DNA of 5,868 nt from Chitinophagaceae bacterium. GTDB lineage: Bacteria > Bacteroidota > Bacteroidia > Chitinophagales > Chitinophagaceae. This document shows positions 1 to 5,868 of this stretch, piece by piece. The translations under genes were made by a program, and so were the position numbers. Position 1 is the first letter of the stretch. Every line of letters starts with the position of its first letter. The DNA is taken from assembly GCA_019747455.1 (NCBI GenBank), contig JAIEQT010000302.1:1-5868 (forward strand), given 5' to 3'. Under the pieces are notes generated by a model. The model did not search any database and was not told the DNA's origin. It was given only the letters and a program-made list of their open reading frames with translations.

Positions 1-601
1 AAGCTTCTTTTTCCTGAAGTGCTCTCAAGCCCGGTGTATTAGGGGAGCTCACATTTACCACAAAATAATCTGCAACACTATGTAGTTCTTCAAAACAAAT
101 ATTATAGTCCTTATCGGCCTCTTCATTAGGTGTAAGTTTATTCTTACCAATATTTGCGCCTATGATCATGCGATTAGCGATACCTTCCTGTTGCATTTGA
201 TATGCTAATAACCTGGTCTTTACTTGTTTCACGCCATCATTGTTAAATCCCATTCTATTGATCAAGGCTTTGTCGGCAGGTAATCGGAATAATCTGGGCT
301 TATCGTTACCTGCTTGTGCTTTTGGCGTAATAGTTCCGGTTTCTACAAAACCAAACCCTAAGGTGGCCAATTCGGATAAATACAAAGCATTTTTATCAAA
401 GCCGGCACCCAAACCAACCGGGTTCATAAAATTTAGCCCGAAAACAGTTTTTTGCAGTAACGATCCCGGGTAAGTGAATTGTTGCTTAAGTAAATGGTTT
501 ATAAATCCAATGCTATTGGCCGTATGAAGGGCATTCATAGAAAAATGGTGCACTTTTTCGGGGTCGAATCGAAACAAAATATCTCGTAAAAGGGGATACA
601 A
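1..601 (-). CDS. pyrD: Dihydroorotate dehydrogenase (quinone), class 2, N-terminal 200 residues; 3' end outside window
   Basis: This enzyme oxidises dihydroorotate to orotate in de novo pyrimidine synthesis. Class 2 members use FMN, pass electrons to the quinone pool and sit on the inner face of the cytoplasmic membrane. The 200 residues present begin LYPLLRDILFRFDPEKVHHF, which matches the short quinone-site helical region typical of class 2. Next come the FMN-binding GAGFDKN (residues 65-71), ETGTITPKAQ (87-96), the orotate-binding NRMGFNN (115-121) and GANIGKN (148-154). The active-site motif NVSSPNTPGLR (183-193) has the expected catalytic-base Ser at 186, where class 1 enzymes carry Cys. 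Family members are about 340 residues, so roughly 140 are missing past the left edge. The start is TTG at 601-599: an in-frame TAA at 607-605 excludes anything longer, and the next ATG (residue 22) would remove conserved N-terminal sequence. It is transcribed divergently from the thiolase gene. Identity is very secure; the start is inferred. Confidence 0.96.
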   Translation of the reverse strand, partial: MYPLLRDILFRFDPEKVHHFSMNALHTANSIGFINHLLKQQFTYPGSLLQKTVFGLNFMNPVGLGAGFDKNALYLSELATLGFGFVETGTITPKAQAGNDKPRLFRLPADKALINRMGFNNDGVKQVKTRLLAYQMQQEGIANRMIIGANIGKNKLTPNEEADKDYNICFEELHSVADYFVVNVSSPNTPGLRALQEKEA

Positions 602-615
602 AACTTATTTTTTTG

Positions 616-623
616 CGAAGGTA
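616..623 (-). promoter_or_regulatory. Possible Bacteroidota -7 element for pyrD
   Basis: On the minus strand this reads TACCTTCG, a 7-of-8 match to the Bacteroidota -7 consensus TAnnTTTG. It lies 14 bases upstream of the pyrD TTG codon, which would give a very short leader. I see no clear TTTG-type -33 element at the usual distance. Position and sequence fit, but in AT-rich DNA a site this short can arise by chance. Confidence 0.4.
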
Positions 624-676
624 CTTTTTTCTATCTGGCTAGAATGGTTGCATAAACAACTTTTAATCTTTTTCCC

Positions 677-684
677 TACATTTG
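677..684 (+). promoter_or_regulatory. Likely Bacteroidota -7 element for the thiolase gene
   Basis: The sequence TACATTTG is an exact match to the TAnnTTTG -7 consensus used by the primary sigma factor of Bacteroidota. It ends 20 bases before the ATG at 705, so transcription would start in the leader just upstream of that codon. The nearest -33 candidate is GTTG at 647-650, but its 26-base spacer is longer than usual, so the -33 element is weak or absent. The site lies inside the extra N-terminal extension of the longer open frame that starts at 648, which argues for 705 as the real start. Confidence 0.5.
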
Positions 685-704
685 ATCTTCTAAATAATGC
701 CATT

Positions 705-1883
705 ATGCAGGAAGCATATATTGTTGCCGGTTATAGAACCGCTGTTGCCAAAAGCAAAAAAGGGGGATTTCGTTTTTTCCGACCAGATGATTTAGCCGTT
801 GAAGTTTTAAAAGGCTTAGCCGCCTCTTTACCTCAATTAGATACAAAGCGTATAGATGATGTAATTGTTGGTAATGCGGTACCTGAGGCAGAACAGGGTT
901 TGCAATTTGGTAGAATCATTGCTGCAAAAGCATTGGGTATAGAAGTGCCGGGTATCACTATTAATAGATATTGTGCGAGCGGATTAGAAAGTATTGCTAT
1001 GGCTACTGCTAAAATCAGAACAGGGATGGCGGAATGTATTGTTGCCGGCGGAACAGAAAGTATGAGCTTAGTGCCTACAGCTGGCTGGAAAACAGTTCCT
1101 TCCTATGCTATAGCTAAAGATGAACCGGATTATTATTTGAGCATGGGGTTAACAGCAGAAGCAGTTGCTAAAGAATACAATGTATCAAGAGCAGATCAAG
1201 ACGAATTTGCTTTTCACTCTCATCGGAAAGCTAAGACGGCAATAGAAAATGGATACTTTGAATCGGGCATATTACCCATTACAGTTGAGGAAACCTATAT
1301 TAACGAAAAAGGAAAAAAAGCAGTTCGTAATTATATCGTAGATACCGATGAAGGATTGCGTGCAGATACCACGGTAGAAGGATTAAGTAAATTAAAACCT
1401 GCTTTTGCTGCCACCGGATCTGTAACTGCTGGCAATTCCTCTCAAACCAGCGATGGAGCTGCATTTGTGGTAGTAATGAGTGAGCGTATGGTAAATGAAT
1501 TGGGCTTGAAGCCAATTGGTAGATTGGTGAACTGCGCTGTTGCAGGGGTTCATCCAAGGATTATGGGTATCGGACCCGTGGCCGCCATTCCTAAAGTACT
1601 TAAGCAAGCCAATATGCAAATTGGTGATATCGAATTAATTGAATTAAATGAAGCATTCGCTTCCCAATCACTTGCAGTAATAAGAGAATTAAATTTAAAC
1701 CCCGATATTATCAATATCAACGGTGGGGCAATAGCGTTAGGTCATCCCCTTGGATGTACCGGTTGTAAATTAACTGTTCAGTTGCTTAATGATATGAAGC
1801 GATTGAATAAAAAATACGGCATGGTTACCGCATGTGTAGGGGGCGGACAAGGAATTGCAGGTATCATAGAAAACTTATCTTAG
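705..1883 (+). CDS. Thiolase (acetyl-CoA C-acyltransferase family)
   Basis: Thiolases exchange an acyl group with CoA: they either cleave 3-ketoacyl-CoA to acetyl-CoA plus a shortened acyl-CoA (beta-oxidation) or condense two acetyl-CoA. The product is a 392-residue cytoplasmic protein of normal family length. The nucleophilic Cys90 is in NRYCASGLESIAMA (87-100). GGTESMS (115-121) and NEAFA (315-319) follow. The catalytic His347 is in GGAIALGHPLGCTG (340-353), and the second active-site Cys377 is in CVGGGQGIAG (377-386). All catalytic residues are present. The open frame reaches back to an ATG at 648, but the start at 705 is preferred: MQEAYIVAGYRTAV is the usual thiolase N terminus, and the 19 extra residues are unlike the family and overlap a -7-like site. 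No hydroxyacyl-CoA dehydrogenase or acyl-CoA dehydrogenase gene is adjacent, so degradative and biosynthetic roles cannot be separated here. A degradative FadA-like role is the more likely guess. The next gene begins 38 bases downstream on the same strand and may be co-transcribed. Confidence 0.95.
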   Translation: MQEAYIVAGYRTAVAKSKKGGFRFFRPDDLAVEVLKGLAASLPQLDTKRIDDVIVGNAVPEAEQGLQFGRIIAAKALGIEVPGITINRYCASGLESIAMATAKIRTGMAECIVAGGTESMSLVPTAGWKTVPSYAIAKDEPDYYLSMGLTAEAVAKEYNVSRADQDEFAFHSHRKAKTAIENGYFESGILPITVEETYINEKGKKAVRNYIVDTDEGLRADTTVEGLSKLKPAFAATGSVTAGNSSQTSDGAAFVVVMSERMVNELGLKPIGRLVNCAVAGVHPRIMGIGPVAAIPKVLKQANMQIGDIELIELNEAFASQSLAVIRELNLNPDIININGGAIALGHPLGCTGCKLTVQLLNDMKRLNKKYGMVTACVGGGQGIAGIIENLS

Positions 1884-1921
1884 GGGCAACGAAACAACCT
1901 TGTTAAGGTGTCATACCTATT

Positions 1922-3868
1922 ATGCGAACAACGGTTTTTACATATGTTTGGATCGCTGTTTCTTTATCTTGCTTTTTAGGAAGTAGGCTTTGTGCGCAAA
2001 CTATTGGTGGTCAATTTATGGGTGGCGAGTTTAGATATGAACGGGTTGGTTCATCGGGTAATGCTACAAGTTATAAAATCACTTTCTATCTATATAGAAA
2101 TTGTAACAGCTTCGCCGAACTGGAAATTCCGAAAGTATTTTTTTATAATAGTGGTAATAGCCAGCCTCCTACAAAAGTTTTTCGCTTAAAACTTACACAA
2201 ACCAACAAAACGCGTTTGCAGGCAAATACCCAAGAAAATTGTGTGTTTAACCTACCTGCCGTATGCTCGGATAAAATAGAATTTACCGGATTCATAGAGC
2301 TGCCACACGATCCTAATGGATACCTGATTTATGTGAGCTCCTGCTGTAGAAATAATGGTCAAAAAAATATTTTTCCTGAAAGCTGGACAGGCGGAATTGA
2401 ATTGATTGGGGGCGCACCTGAACCCGGACAAGCCCTCACATATTATGAACGAATACCTCCGGAAAGTATCTTGAATAATAGTCCCTTTACTTCTAACGAC
2501 TCTGCATTAGTTGGCTGTGTTGGTAAACCATTCAAGTATAAACTTTCTTGTGTAGATCCTGATGGAGATGATTTGATATTTGACTTTTCAGAAGCAACCG
2601 GTAAAACAGAAGTAGGAACGGTTGTATTACGACCTGTTACCTATCAAAATGGTTATTCATCTTATGAACCATTTGGAATTGGCTCAACCATCACCCTCAA
2701 TAGAAGTACAGGAGAGCTATCTGGAGTACCAACTATTACCGGTGTTTTTACCGTTGCTTTAGACATCAGCGAAATCAGAAATGGCCAAAAAATTGCTGTT
2801 CATAGAAAAGAAATAGAATTAAACATAGGTACTTGTAAAGCCAGCTTAAATCCATCATCCGTAACTTGTTCTACGCCAACAGTTGCCTTTGCTGGTCATG
2901 CTAATAACCCTGCTTTATCTTATCATTGGGATTTTGGGGTACCTAATGTGCAATCCGATACCTCTATTTCGCCATACCCCATATTTACGTACCCTGCTGC
3001 GGGAACGTATACAGTTACCATGGTGATCACCAATGAGAAAGGTTGTAAGGATACCGCCAGAACAATGGCCGGCGTTTTCCCAGATTTGAAAGTGGATTTT
3101 GATTGGAAAACACCTGTATGTAATGGTACCCCTATACAATTATTCGATAGATCGTCTTTTCCCTCATCGCAGATAACTTCCTATCAATGGAACTATATTT
3201 CAAGAAACGGGTCGGTTGTTTTTTCCAGACAAAATGATCCGTTGTTTGGATATCAATTTAATGATACCGTACCTGTTGGTTATTCTATCATGCTTACTGT
3301 AAATACAAATAGAGGCTGTTCTGCAGTTATTACAAAAGTTCCATTTGTATATCCTATACCAGAAGCTTATTTAGGGAAAGATACAACCGTATCATCTGAT
3401 CTTGGGTATGAAATTCCATTAAAGCCTTCCACACAAAATAAATATTTATGGACACCCTCCACGGGAGTTAGTGATACTCGTATTGCCAATCCGTTGATTA
3501 AAGGAACATCCAATCAATGTTATCAATTAAAAGTTTGGGGTAAGGATAGTGTATGCACCAATACAGATAATATTTGTATTAGTTATGCAAAAGGTCCGGA
3601 TGTGTATGTGGCTTCAGGTTTTACACCCAACGGTGATTGGCTGAATGATAGATTAAGTTTCAAAGCAGTACAGGTACAAGTAAGCTCATTCGAAATTTTT
3701 AACAGATCAGGGCAAAGAGTTTTCAGCTCCAATACCGAGTTGAAAGGATGGGACGGGAAAGTGAAAGGGGTACTTCAAGATACCGGTGTTTACGTATGGG
3801 TTGTAAAAGGGAAAGGCCCCGGGGGCGTAACTTTTACAAAAACAGGAACAGTTCTTCTTATCCGCTAA
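1922..3868 (+). CDS. Secreted multidomain PKD/Ig-like protein with T9SS type B sorting domain
   Basis: This is a 648-residue protein predicted to be exported by Sec, carried across the outer membrane by the type IX secretion system, and attached to the surface or released. A signal peptide spans about 1-25, with a hydrophobic core (VWIAVSLSCFLG, 9-20) and likely cleavage after LCA before Gln26. Residues 28-165 form a Cys-containing beta-rich N-terminal region (GGQFMGGEFRYE, YRNC, SSCCRNN) seen in large Bacteroidota adhesin-like proteins. Residues 185-303 look Ig/cadherin-like (VDPDGDDL at 211-218; STGELSGVPTITGVFTV at 262-278). Residues 305-385 are a PKD domain (YHWDFG, then FTYPAAGTYTVTMVI at 355-369). 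A diverged PKD-like repeat covers about 390-478 and another beta domain about 479-555. The tail, 560-648, is a CHU_C / gliding-motility-associated type B signal: FTPNGDWLND (567-576), FEIFNRSGQRVF (590-601), GWDG (609-612), YVW (624-626), GTVLLIR end. Fifteen Cys remain after the signal peptide, probably as disulfides. No enzymatic domain is recognised; ligand and function are unknown, with adhesion or structure possible. Sorting class is secure. Confidence 0.9.
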   Translation: MRTTVFTYVWIAVSLSCFLGSRLCAQTIGGQFMGGEFRYERVGSSGNATSYKITFYLYRNCNSFAELEIPKVFFYNSGNSQPPTKVFRLKLTQTNKTRLQANTQENCVFNLPAVCSDKIEFTGFIELPHDPNGYLIYVSSCCRNNGQKNIFPESWTGGIELIGGAPEPGQALTYYERIPPESILNNSPFTSNDSALVGCVGKPFKYKLSCVDPDGDDLIFDFSEATGKTEVGTVVLRPVTYQNGYSSYEPFGIGSTITLNRSTGELSGVPTITGVFTVALDISEIRNGQKIAVHRKEIELNIGTCKASLNPSSVTCSTPTVAFAGHANNPALSYHWDFGVPNVQSDTSISPYPIFTYPAAGTYTVTMVITNEKGCKDTARTMAGVFPDLKVDFDWKTPVCNGTPIQLFDRSSFPSSQITSYQWNYISRNGSVVFSRQNDPLFGYQFNDTVPVGYSIMLTVNTNRGCSAVITKVPFVYPIPEAYLGKDTTVSSDLGYEIPLKPSTQNKYLWTPSTGVSDTRIANPLIKGTSNQCYQLKVWGKDSVCTNTDNICISYAKGPDVYVASGFTPNGDWLNDRLSFKAVQVQVSSFEIFNRSGQRVFSSNTELKGWDGKVKGVLQDTGVYVWVVKGKGPGGVTFTKTGTVLLIR

Positions 3869-3869
3869 A

Positions 3870-5552
3870 TCAACTCAAGTATTTGCCCACAATCGGTACC
3901 CTTCTTCCTACACCAAAAGCTTTTGGCGAAATGCGAATGATCGGACAAAATTGATTCCTTTTATATTCGTTATTGTTTACCATTTTCAACGTGCGATCTA
4001 CCAACGTAGCATCAAATCCAAGGGCTTTGATTTCTGCAGGCCCTTTTCTTCTTTCTATATATTGATATAGTAATTTATCGAGAATTGTATAATCAGGTAG
4101 GCTATCACTATCTTTTTGGTTTGGTCTTAACTCTGCACTTGGAGCTTTTGTGATAATATGATTAGGAATAATTTCTTTTTCTCTATTAATAAACTTAGCC
4201 AAAGCATATACTTGTAGCTTATAACAATCACCTAATACACCCAAACCACCGGCCATATCACCATAAAGAGTGCCATAACCGGTTGCTAATTCACTTTTAT
4301 TCGACGTATTCAGTAAGATGTATCCGAATTTGTTGGCAATAGCCATTAATAAATTACCCCTGCTTCGGCTTTGTATATTTTCTTCAGCTAAAGAAAAAGG
4401 CAATCCATTAAATACAGGTTGAAGGGTTTCTAAAAAATTATTATAGATACCATCAATACGAACAATATCATATGGATTATTCAAATTATGGCTAAGGGTA
4501 ATGGCATCATTTACAGAATGATCGGTAGAGTAGGGCGAGGGCATTAAGATAGCTCTTACATTTTCAGCACCCAAAGCATCACATGCTATCGCTAAGGTTA
4601 CTGCTGAATCAATACCGCCAGAAGAGCCTAATATGGCTTTGGTAAACCCCATTTTTTTGAAATAATCTTGGATGCCCAGTATCAGCGCATCATATACTTG
4701 TGCAATATTTAAATTCTCTTCGAGTGTATCGGGGTTTAATTCTTTATCCGGAACCCTGCTTGCAGGTTCCAATATGGAACTGTTAATGGTACCATCATCA
4801 TGTAATTCAATACCTACTAGAGCTTCTTCAAACATAGGCAGTGCCGCACATAAATTTGCATCTTTATCAAAAACCAATGAGGCGCCATCAAATACAATTT
4901 CTGTTTGGCTCCCTACTGCATTACAGTAGAACATCGGGATTTTATACTTCAACACGTTAGCTTTTATAACCGCTTTCCTGTCTTCATCATGCGTATAATC
5001 AAAGGGAGACGCACTGAGGTTTAACATGATATCGGGTTGCTGTTCCATGAGCATATCCATGGGGCATATCCGATAGAGTGCACTATCTCCGAGATTCCAA
5101 ATGTCTTCACAAATAGTGATGGCTAATTTCTTGCCTTTAAATAATACCGTATTCCACTCGAAAGCGGGTTCGAAATAACGATACTCATCAAACACATCAT
5201 AAGTGGGCAATAATGTTTTTTGGATGGTCGCTTTTATTTCCTGTTCATATAAAAAATAGGCCGTGTTGAATAAACTCTTGCCTTTTTGTTTGGTATTTTT
5301 TGCGGGGCTGCCAATTAATACGCCAATGGTATCGGCATGTAATTTTATTTTCTCCACAGCGGCTTCGCATTGTTCTATAAAATCGGCAAACTCAACGAAA
5401 TCTCTTGCGGGGTATCCGCAAACACACATTTCACTGAACAAAATCAGATCTCCACCTGCTTTTTTAGCTGTTTCAATCGCTTCGATTATTTTTTTTGTAT
5501 TCGCTTCAAAATTCCCAATATGGTAGTTTTGCTGGGCAATAAAAACTTTCAT
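3870..5552 (-). CDS. nadE: Glutamine-dependent NAD+ synthetase
   Basis: The enzyme makes NAD+ from deamido-NAD (nicotinic acid adenine dinucleotide), ATP and glutamine, the last step of NAD synthesis, in the cytoplasm. The 560-residue product has two domains. The N-terminal nitrilase-like glutaminase (about 1-265) carries the Glu-Lys-Cys triad: Glu41 in FSEMCVCGYPARD, Lys113 in QKTLLPTYDVFDE and Cys148 in ITICEDIWN. The C-terminal synthetase (about 280-560) has the ATP-pyrophosphatase P-loop GSSGGIDSAV (309-318), the substrate-binding NTSNKSELATGYGTLYGD (415-432) and the late motif SAELRPNQKDSDSLPDY (472-488). It ends in RISPKAFGVGRRVPIVGKY, normal for the family, so the gene is intact. The presence of the amidase domain means it can use glutamine and not only free ammonia. 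The ATG at 5552 starts the usual MKVFIAQQNYHIGNF N terminus. It is convergent with the PKD gene (one base between stops) and divergent from the gldB-like gene (56 bases). Confidence 0.97.
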   Translation of the reverse strand: MKVFIAQQNYHIGNFEANTKKIIEAIETAKKAGGDLILFSEMCVCGYPARDFVEFADFIEQCEAAVEKIKLHADTIGVLIGSPAKNTKQKGKSLFNTAYFLYEQEIKATIQKTLLPTYDVFDEYRYFEPAFEWNTVLFKGKKLAITICEDIWNLGDSALYRICPMDMLMEQQPDIMLNLSASPFDYTHDEDRKAVIKANVLKYKIPMFYCNAVGSQTEIVFDGASLVFDKDANLCAALPMFEEALVGIELHDDGTINSSILEPASRVPDKELNPDTLEENLNIAQVYDALILGIQDYFKKMGFTKAILGSSGGIDSAVTLAIACDALGAENVRAILMPSPYSTDHSVNDAITLSHNLNNPYDIVRIDGIYNNFLETLQPVFNGLPFSLAEENIQSRSRGNLLMAIANKFGYILLNTSNKSELATGYGTLYGDMAGGLGVLGDCYKLQVYALAKFINREKEIIPNHIITKAPSAELRPNQKDSDSLPDYTILDKLLYQYIERRKGPAEIKALGFDATLVDRTLKMVNNNEYKRNQFCPIIRISPKAFGVGRRVPIVGKYLS

Positions 5553-5556
5553 ACCG

Positions 5557-5564
5557 CAAAGTTC
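5557..5564 (-). promoter_or_regulatory. Possible Bacteroidota -7 element for nadE
   Basis: On the minus strand this reads GAACTTTG, a 7-of-8 match to TAnnTTTG that keeps the TTTG core. It ends only 4 bases before the nadE ATG, so a transcript from it would have almost no leader. A possible -33 partner, ATTG at 5590-5587, lies 22 bases upstream of it. The match is suggestive only. Confidence 0.35.
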
Positions 5565-5581
5565 ACTATTTTAACAATAGT
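5565..5581. repeat. Short inverted repeat in the nadE / gldB-like divergent spacer
   Basis: The sequence ACTATTTTAACAATAGT has perfect 6-base arms (ACTATT and AATAGT) around a 5-base centre. It sits between the two divergent starts and abuts the nadE -7-like site. It could be a protein-binding site affecting one or both promoters. The arms are short and AT-rich, so chance is a real alternative. No T-run follows it, so it is not a terminator. Confidence 0.3.
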
Positions 5582-5608
5582 ATTATCAATGTTTTATTTA
5601 TTTCGTGT

Positions 5609-5868
5609 ATGAATCGTTTTTTAATATTAATATTCATCTTTATCATAAGTGGTTGCGGTAAAGGCAGAAAGCTACCGGATATCTCTCATATTCAAGTGCC
5701 TTTGCAAACACTGCGGTATGAAAATGATTTTTTTTCTTTAGATACACTGAAGTTGGATGAATCGCTTCCGGTGCTCAGTAAAAAATACGGAACTTTTAAT
5801 GACGATTTCTTGTACAATATCCTTGGCACCGTTAAAACAGATGCCAATACAGATATTCGCTCATTTAT
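5609..5868 (+). CDS. gldB: GldB-like gliding motility lipoprotein, N-terminal 86 residues; 3' end outside window
   Basis: The product starts with a short lipoprotein signal peptide: MNR, a hydrophobic stretch FLILIFIFII, then a lipobox ISGC with the lipidated Cys at residue 16. After it comes GKGRKLPDISHIQVPLQTLR, then YENDFFSLDT, LPVLSKKYGTFNDDFLYNIL and the truncated end. This pattern (Asp-Ile-Ser-x-Ile, aromatic or charged residues before DFF-x-x-D, then a KKYG / FL-x-NILG stretch) is what I recognise from GldB, a cell-envelope lipoprotein needed for gliding motility in Flavobacterium johnsoniae and often retained in Bacteroidota that do not glide. The rest, probably more than 200 residues, lies past the right edge. 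The ATG at 5609 is the first in frame and gives a well-placed lipobox. No clear promoter or Shine-Dalgarno sequence is visible upstream. The lipoprotein call is strong; the GldB assignment rests on remembered family pattern. Confidence 0.82.
   Translation, partial: MNRFLILIFIFIISGCGKGRKLPDISHIQVPLQTLRYENDFFSLDTLKLDESLPVLSKKYGTFNDDFLYNILGTVKTDANTDIRSF

Noticed and set aside
1..6. AAGCTT (HindIII site) exactly at the left edge, suggesting a cloned fragment
   Set aside because: The same site occurs inside the window at 3363 and 3917, and the right edge has none. A complete-digest origin does not fit, and the edge site may be chance.
240..473. 77-residue open frame on the plus strand
   Set aside because: It lies entirely antisense to pyrD, whose minus-strand reading is clearly conserved. 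It is a shadow frame.
1300..1619. Two minus-strand open frames inside the thiolase gene
   Set aside because: They overlap each other and the conserved thiolase reading frame, and show no recognisable domain. They are shadow frames.
1897..1909. Inverted repeat ACCTT-GTT-AAGGT between the thiolase and PKD genes
   Set aside because: The stem is only 5 bases and no T-run follows, so it does not support a terminator. It is too short to call an operator.
1943..1950. TATGTTTG, an exact TAnnTTTG match
   Set aside because: It lies inside the signal-peptide codons of the PKD gene. A start downstream of it would lose the signal peptide, and the next Met follows the cleavage site. It is probably coincidence.
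3817..3824. CCCCGGGG palindrome near the end of the PKD gene
   Set aside because: It falls within codons for Gly-Pro-Gly-Gly of the sorting domain, no T-run follows and it has no proper loop. It is not a terminator.
3913..3926. Perfect 14-base palindrome CCAAAAGCTTTTGG just past the convergent stops
   Set aside because: It is made by conserved nadE codons for Pro-Lys-Ala-Phe-Gly. It would fold into a weak, A/T-rich stem and has no T-run on either strand, so a bidirectional terminator is not supported.
4672..5526. Plus-strand open frames antisense to nadE
   Set aside because: nadE motifs are continuous across the whole region on the minus strand, and the plus-strand products show no recognisable features.

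Overview
This is an ordinary chromosomal window from a Bacteroidota member, probably a gliding-type lineage such as Chitinophagia, Cytophagia or Sphingobacteriia. Four things point there. A secreted protein ends in a type B C-terminal sorting domain of the type IX secretion system (T9SS), which is found essentially only in Bacteroidota. A GldB-like gliding lipoprotein begins at the right edge. Promoter-like sites fit the Bacteroidota -7 consensus TAnnTTTG. No start codon has a convincing Shine-Dalgarno sequence. The DNA is AT-rich and evenly so. The family-level guess is inference.

Layout, left to right. (1) Positions 1-601, minus strand: the N-terminal 200 residues of a class 2 dihydroorotate dehydrogenase (pyrD), starting at TTG and cut off by the left edge just after its active-site motif. 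(2) Positions 602-704: a 103-bp divergent intergenic region with a -7-like element facing each way. (3) Positions 705-1883, plus strand: a complete thiolase with an intact Cys-His-Cys active site; its start is placed at 705, not at the upstream ATG at 648. (4) Positions 1922-3868, plus strand: a 648-residue secreted multidomain PKD/Ig-like protein with a T9SS type B tail. (5) Positions 3870-5552, minus strand: a complete glutamine-dependent NAD+ synthetase (nadE), convergent with the PKD gene and separated from it by one base. (6) Positions 5553-5608: a 56-bp divergent intergenic region with a small inverted repeat. (7) Positions 5609-5868, plus strand: the start of a gldB-like lipoprotein gene, cut off by the right edge.

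The genes fall into two themes. pyrD (pyrimidine synthesis), the thiolase (fatty-acid or acyl-CoA metabolism) and nadE (NAD synthesis) are housekeeping metabolism with no obvious shared pathway. The T9SS-exported protein and the GldB-like lipoprotein both belong to the gliding and type IX secretion biology of the phylum, but the sequence does not show that they act together. Coding covers nearly the whole window. I see no RNA gene, mobile element, CRISPR array, phage gene or convincing terminator, no gene-free stretch over 300 bases, and nothing that I would call a new biological system.
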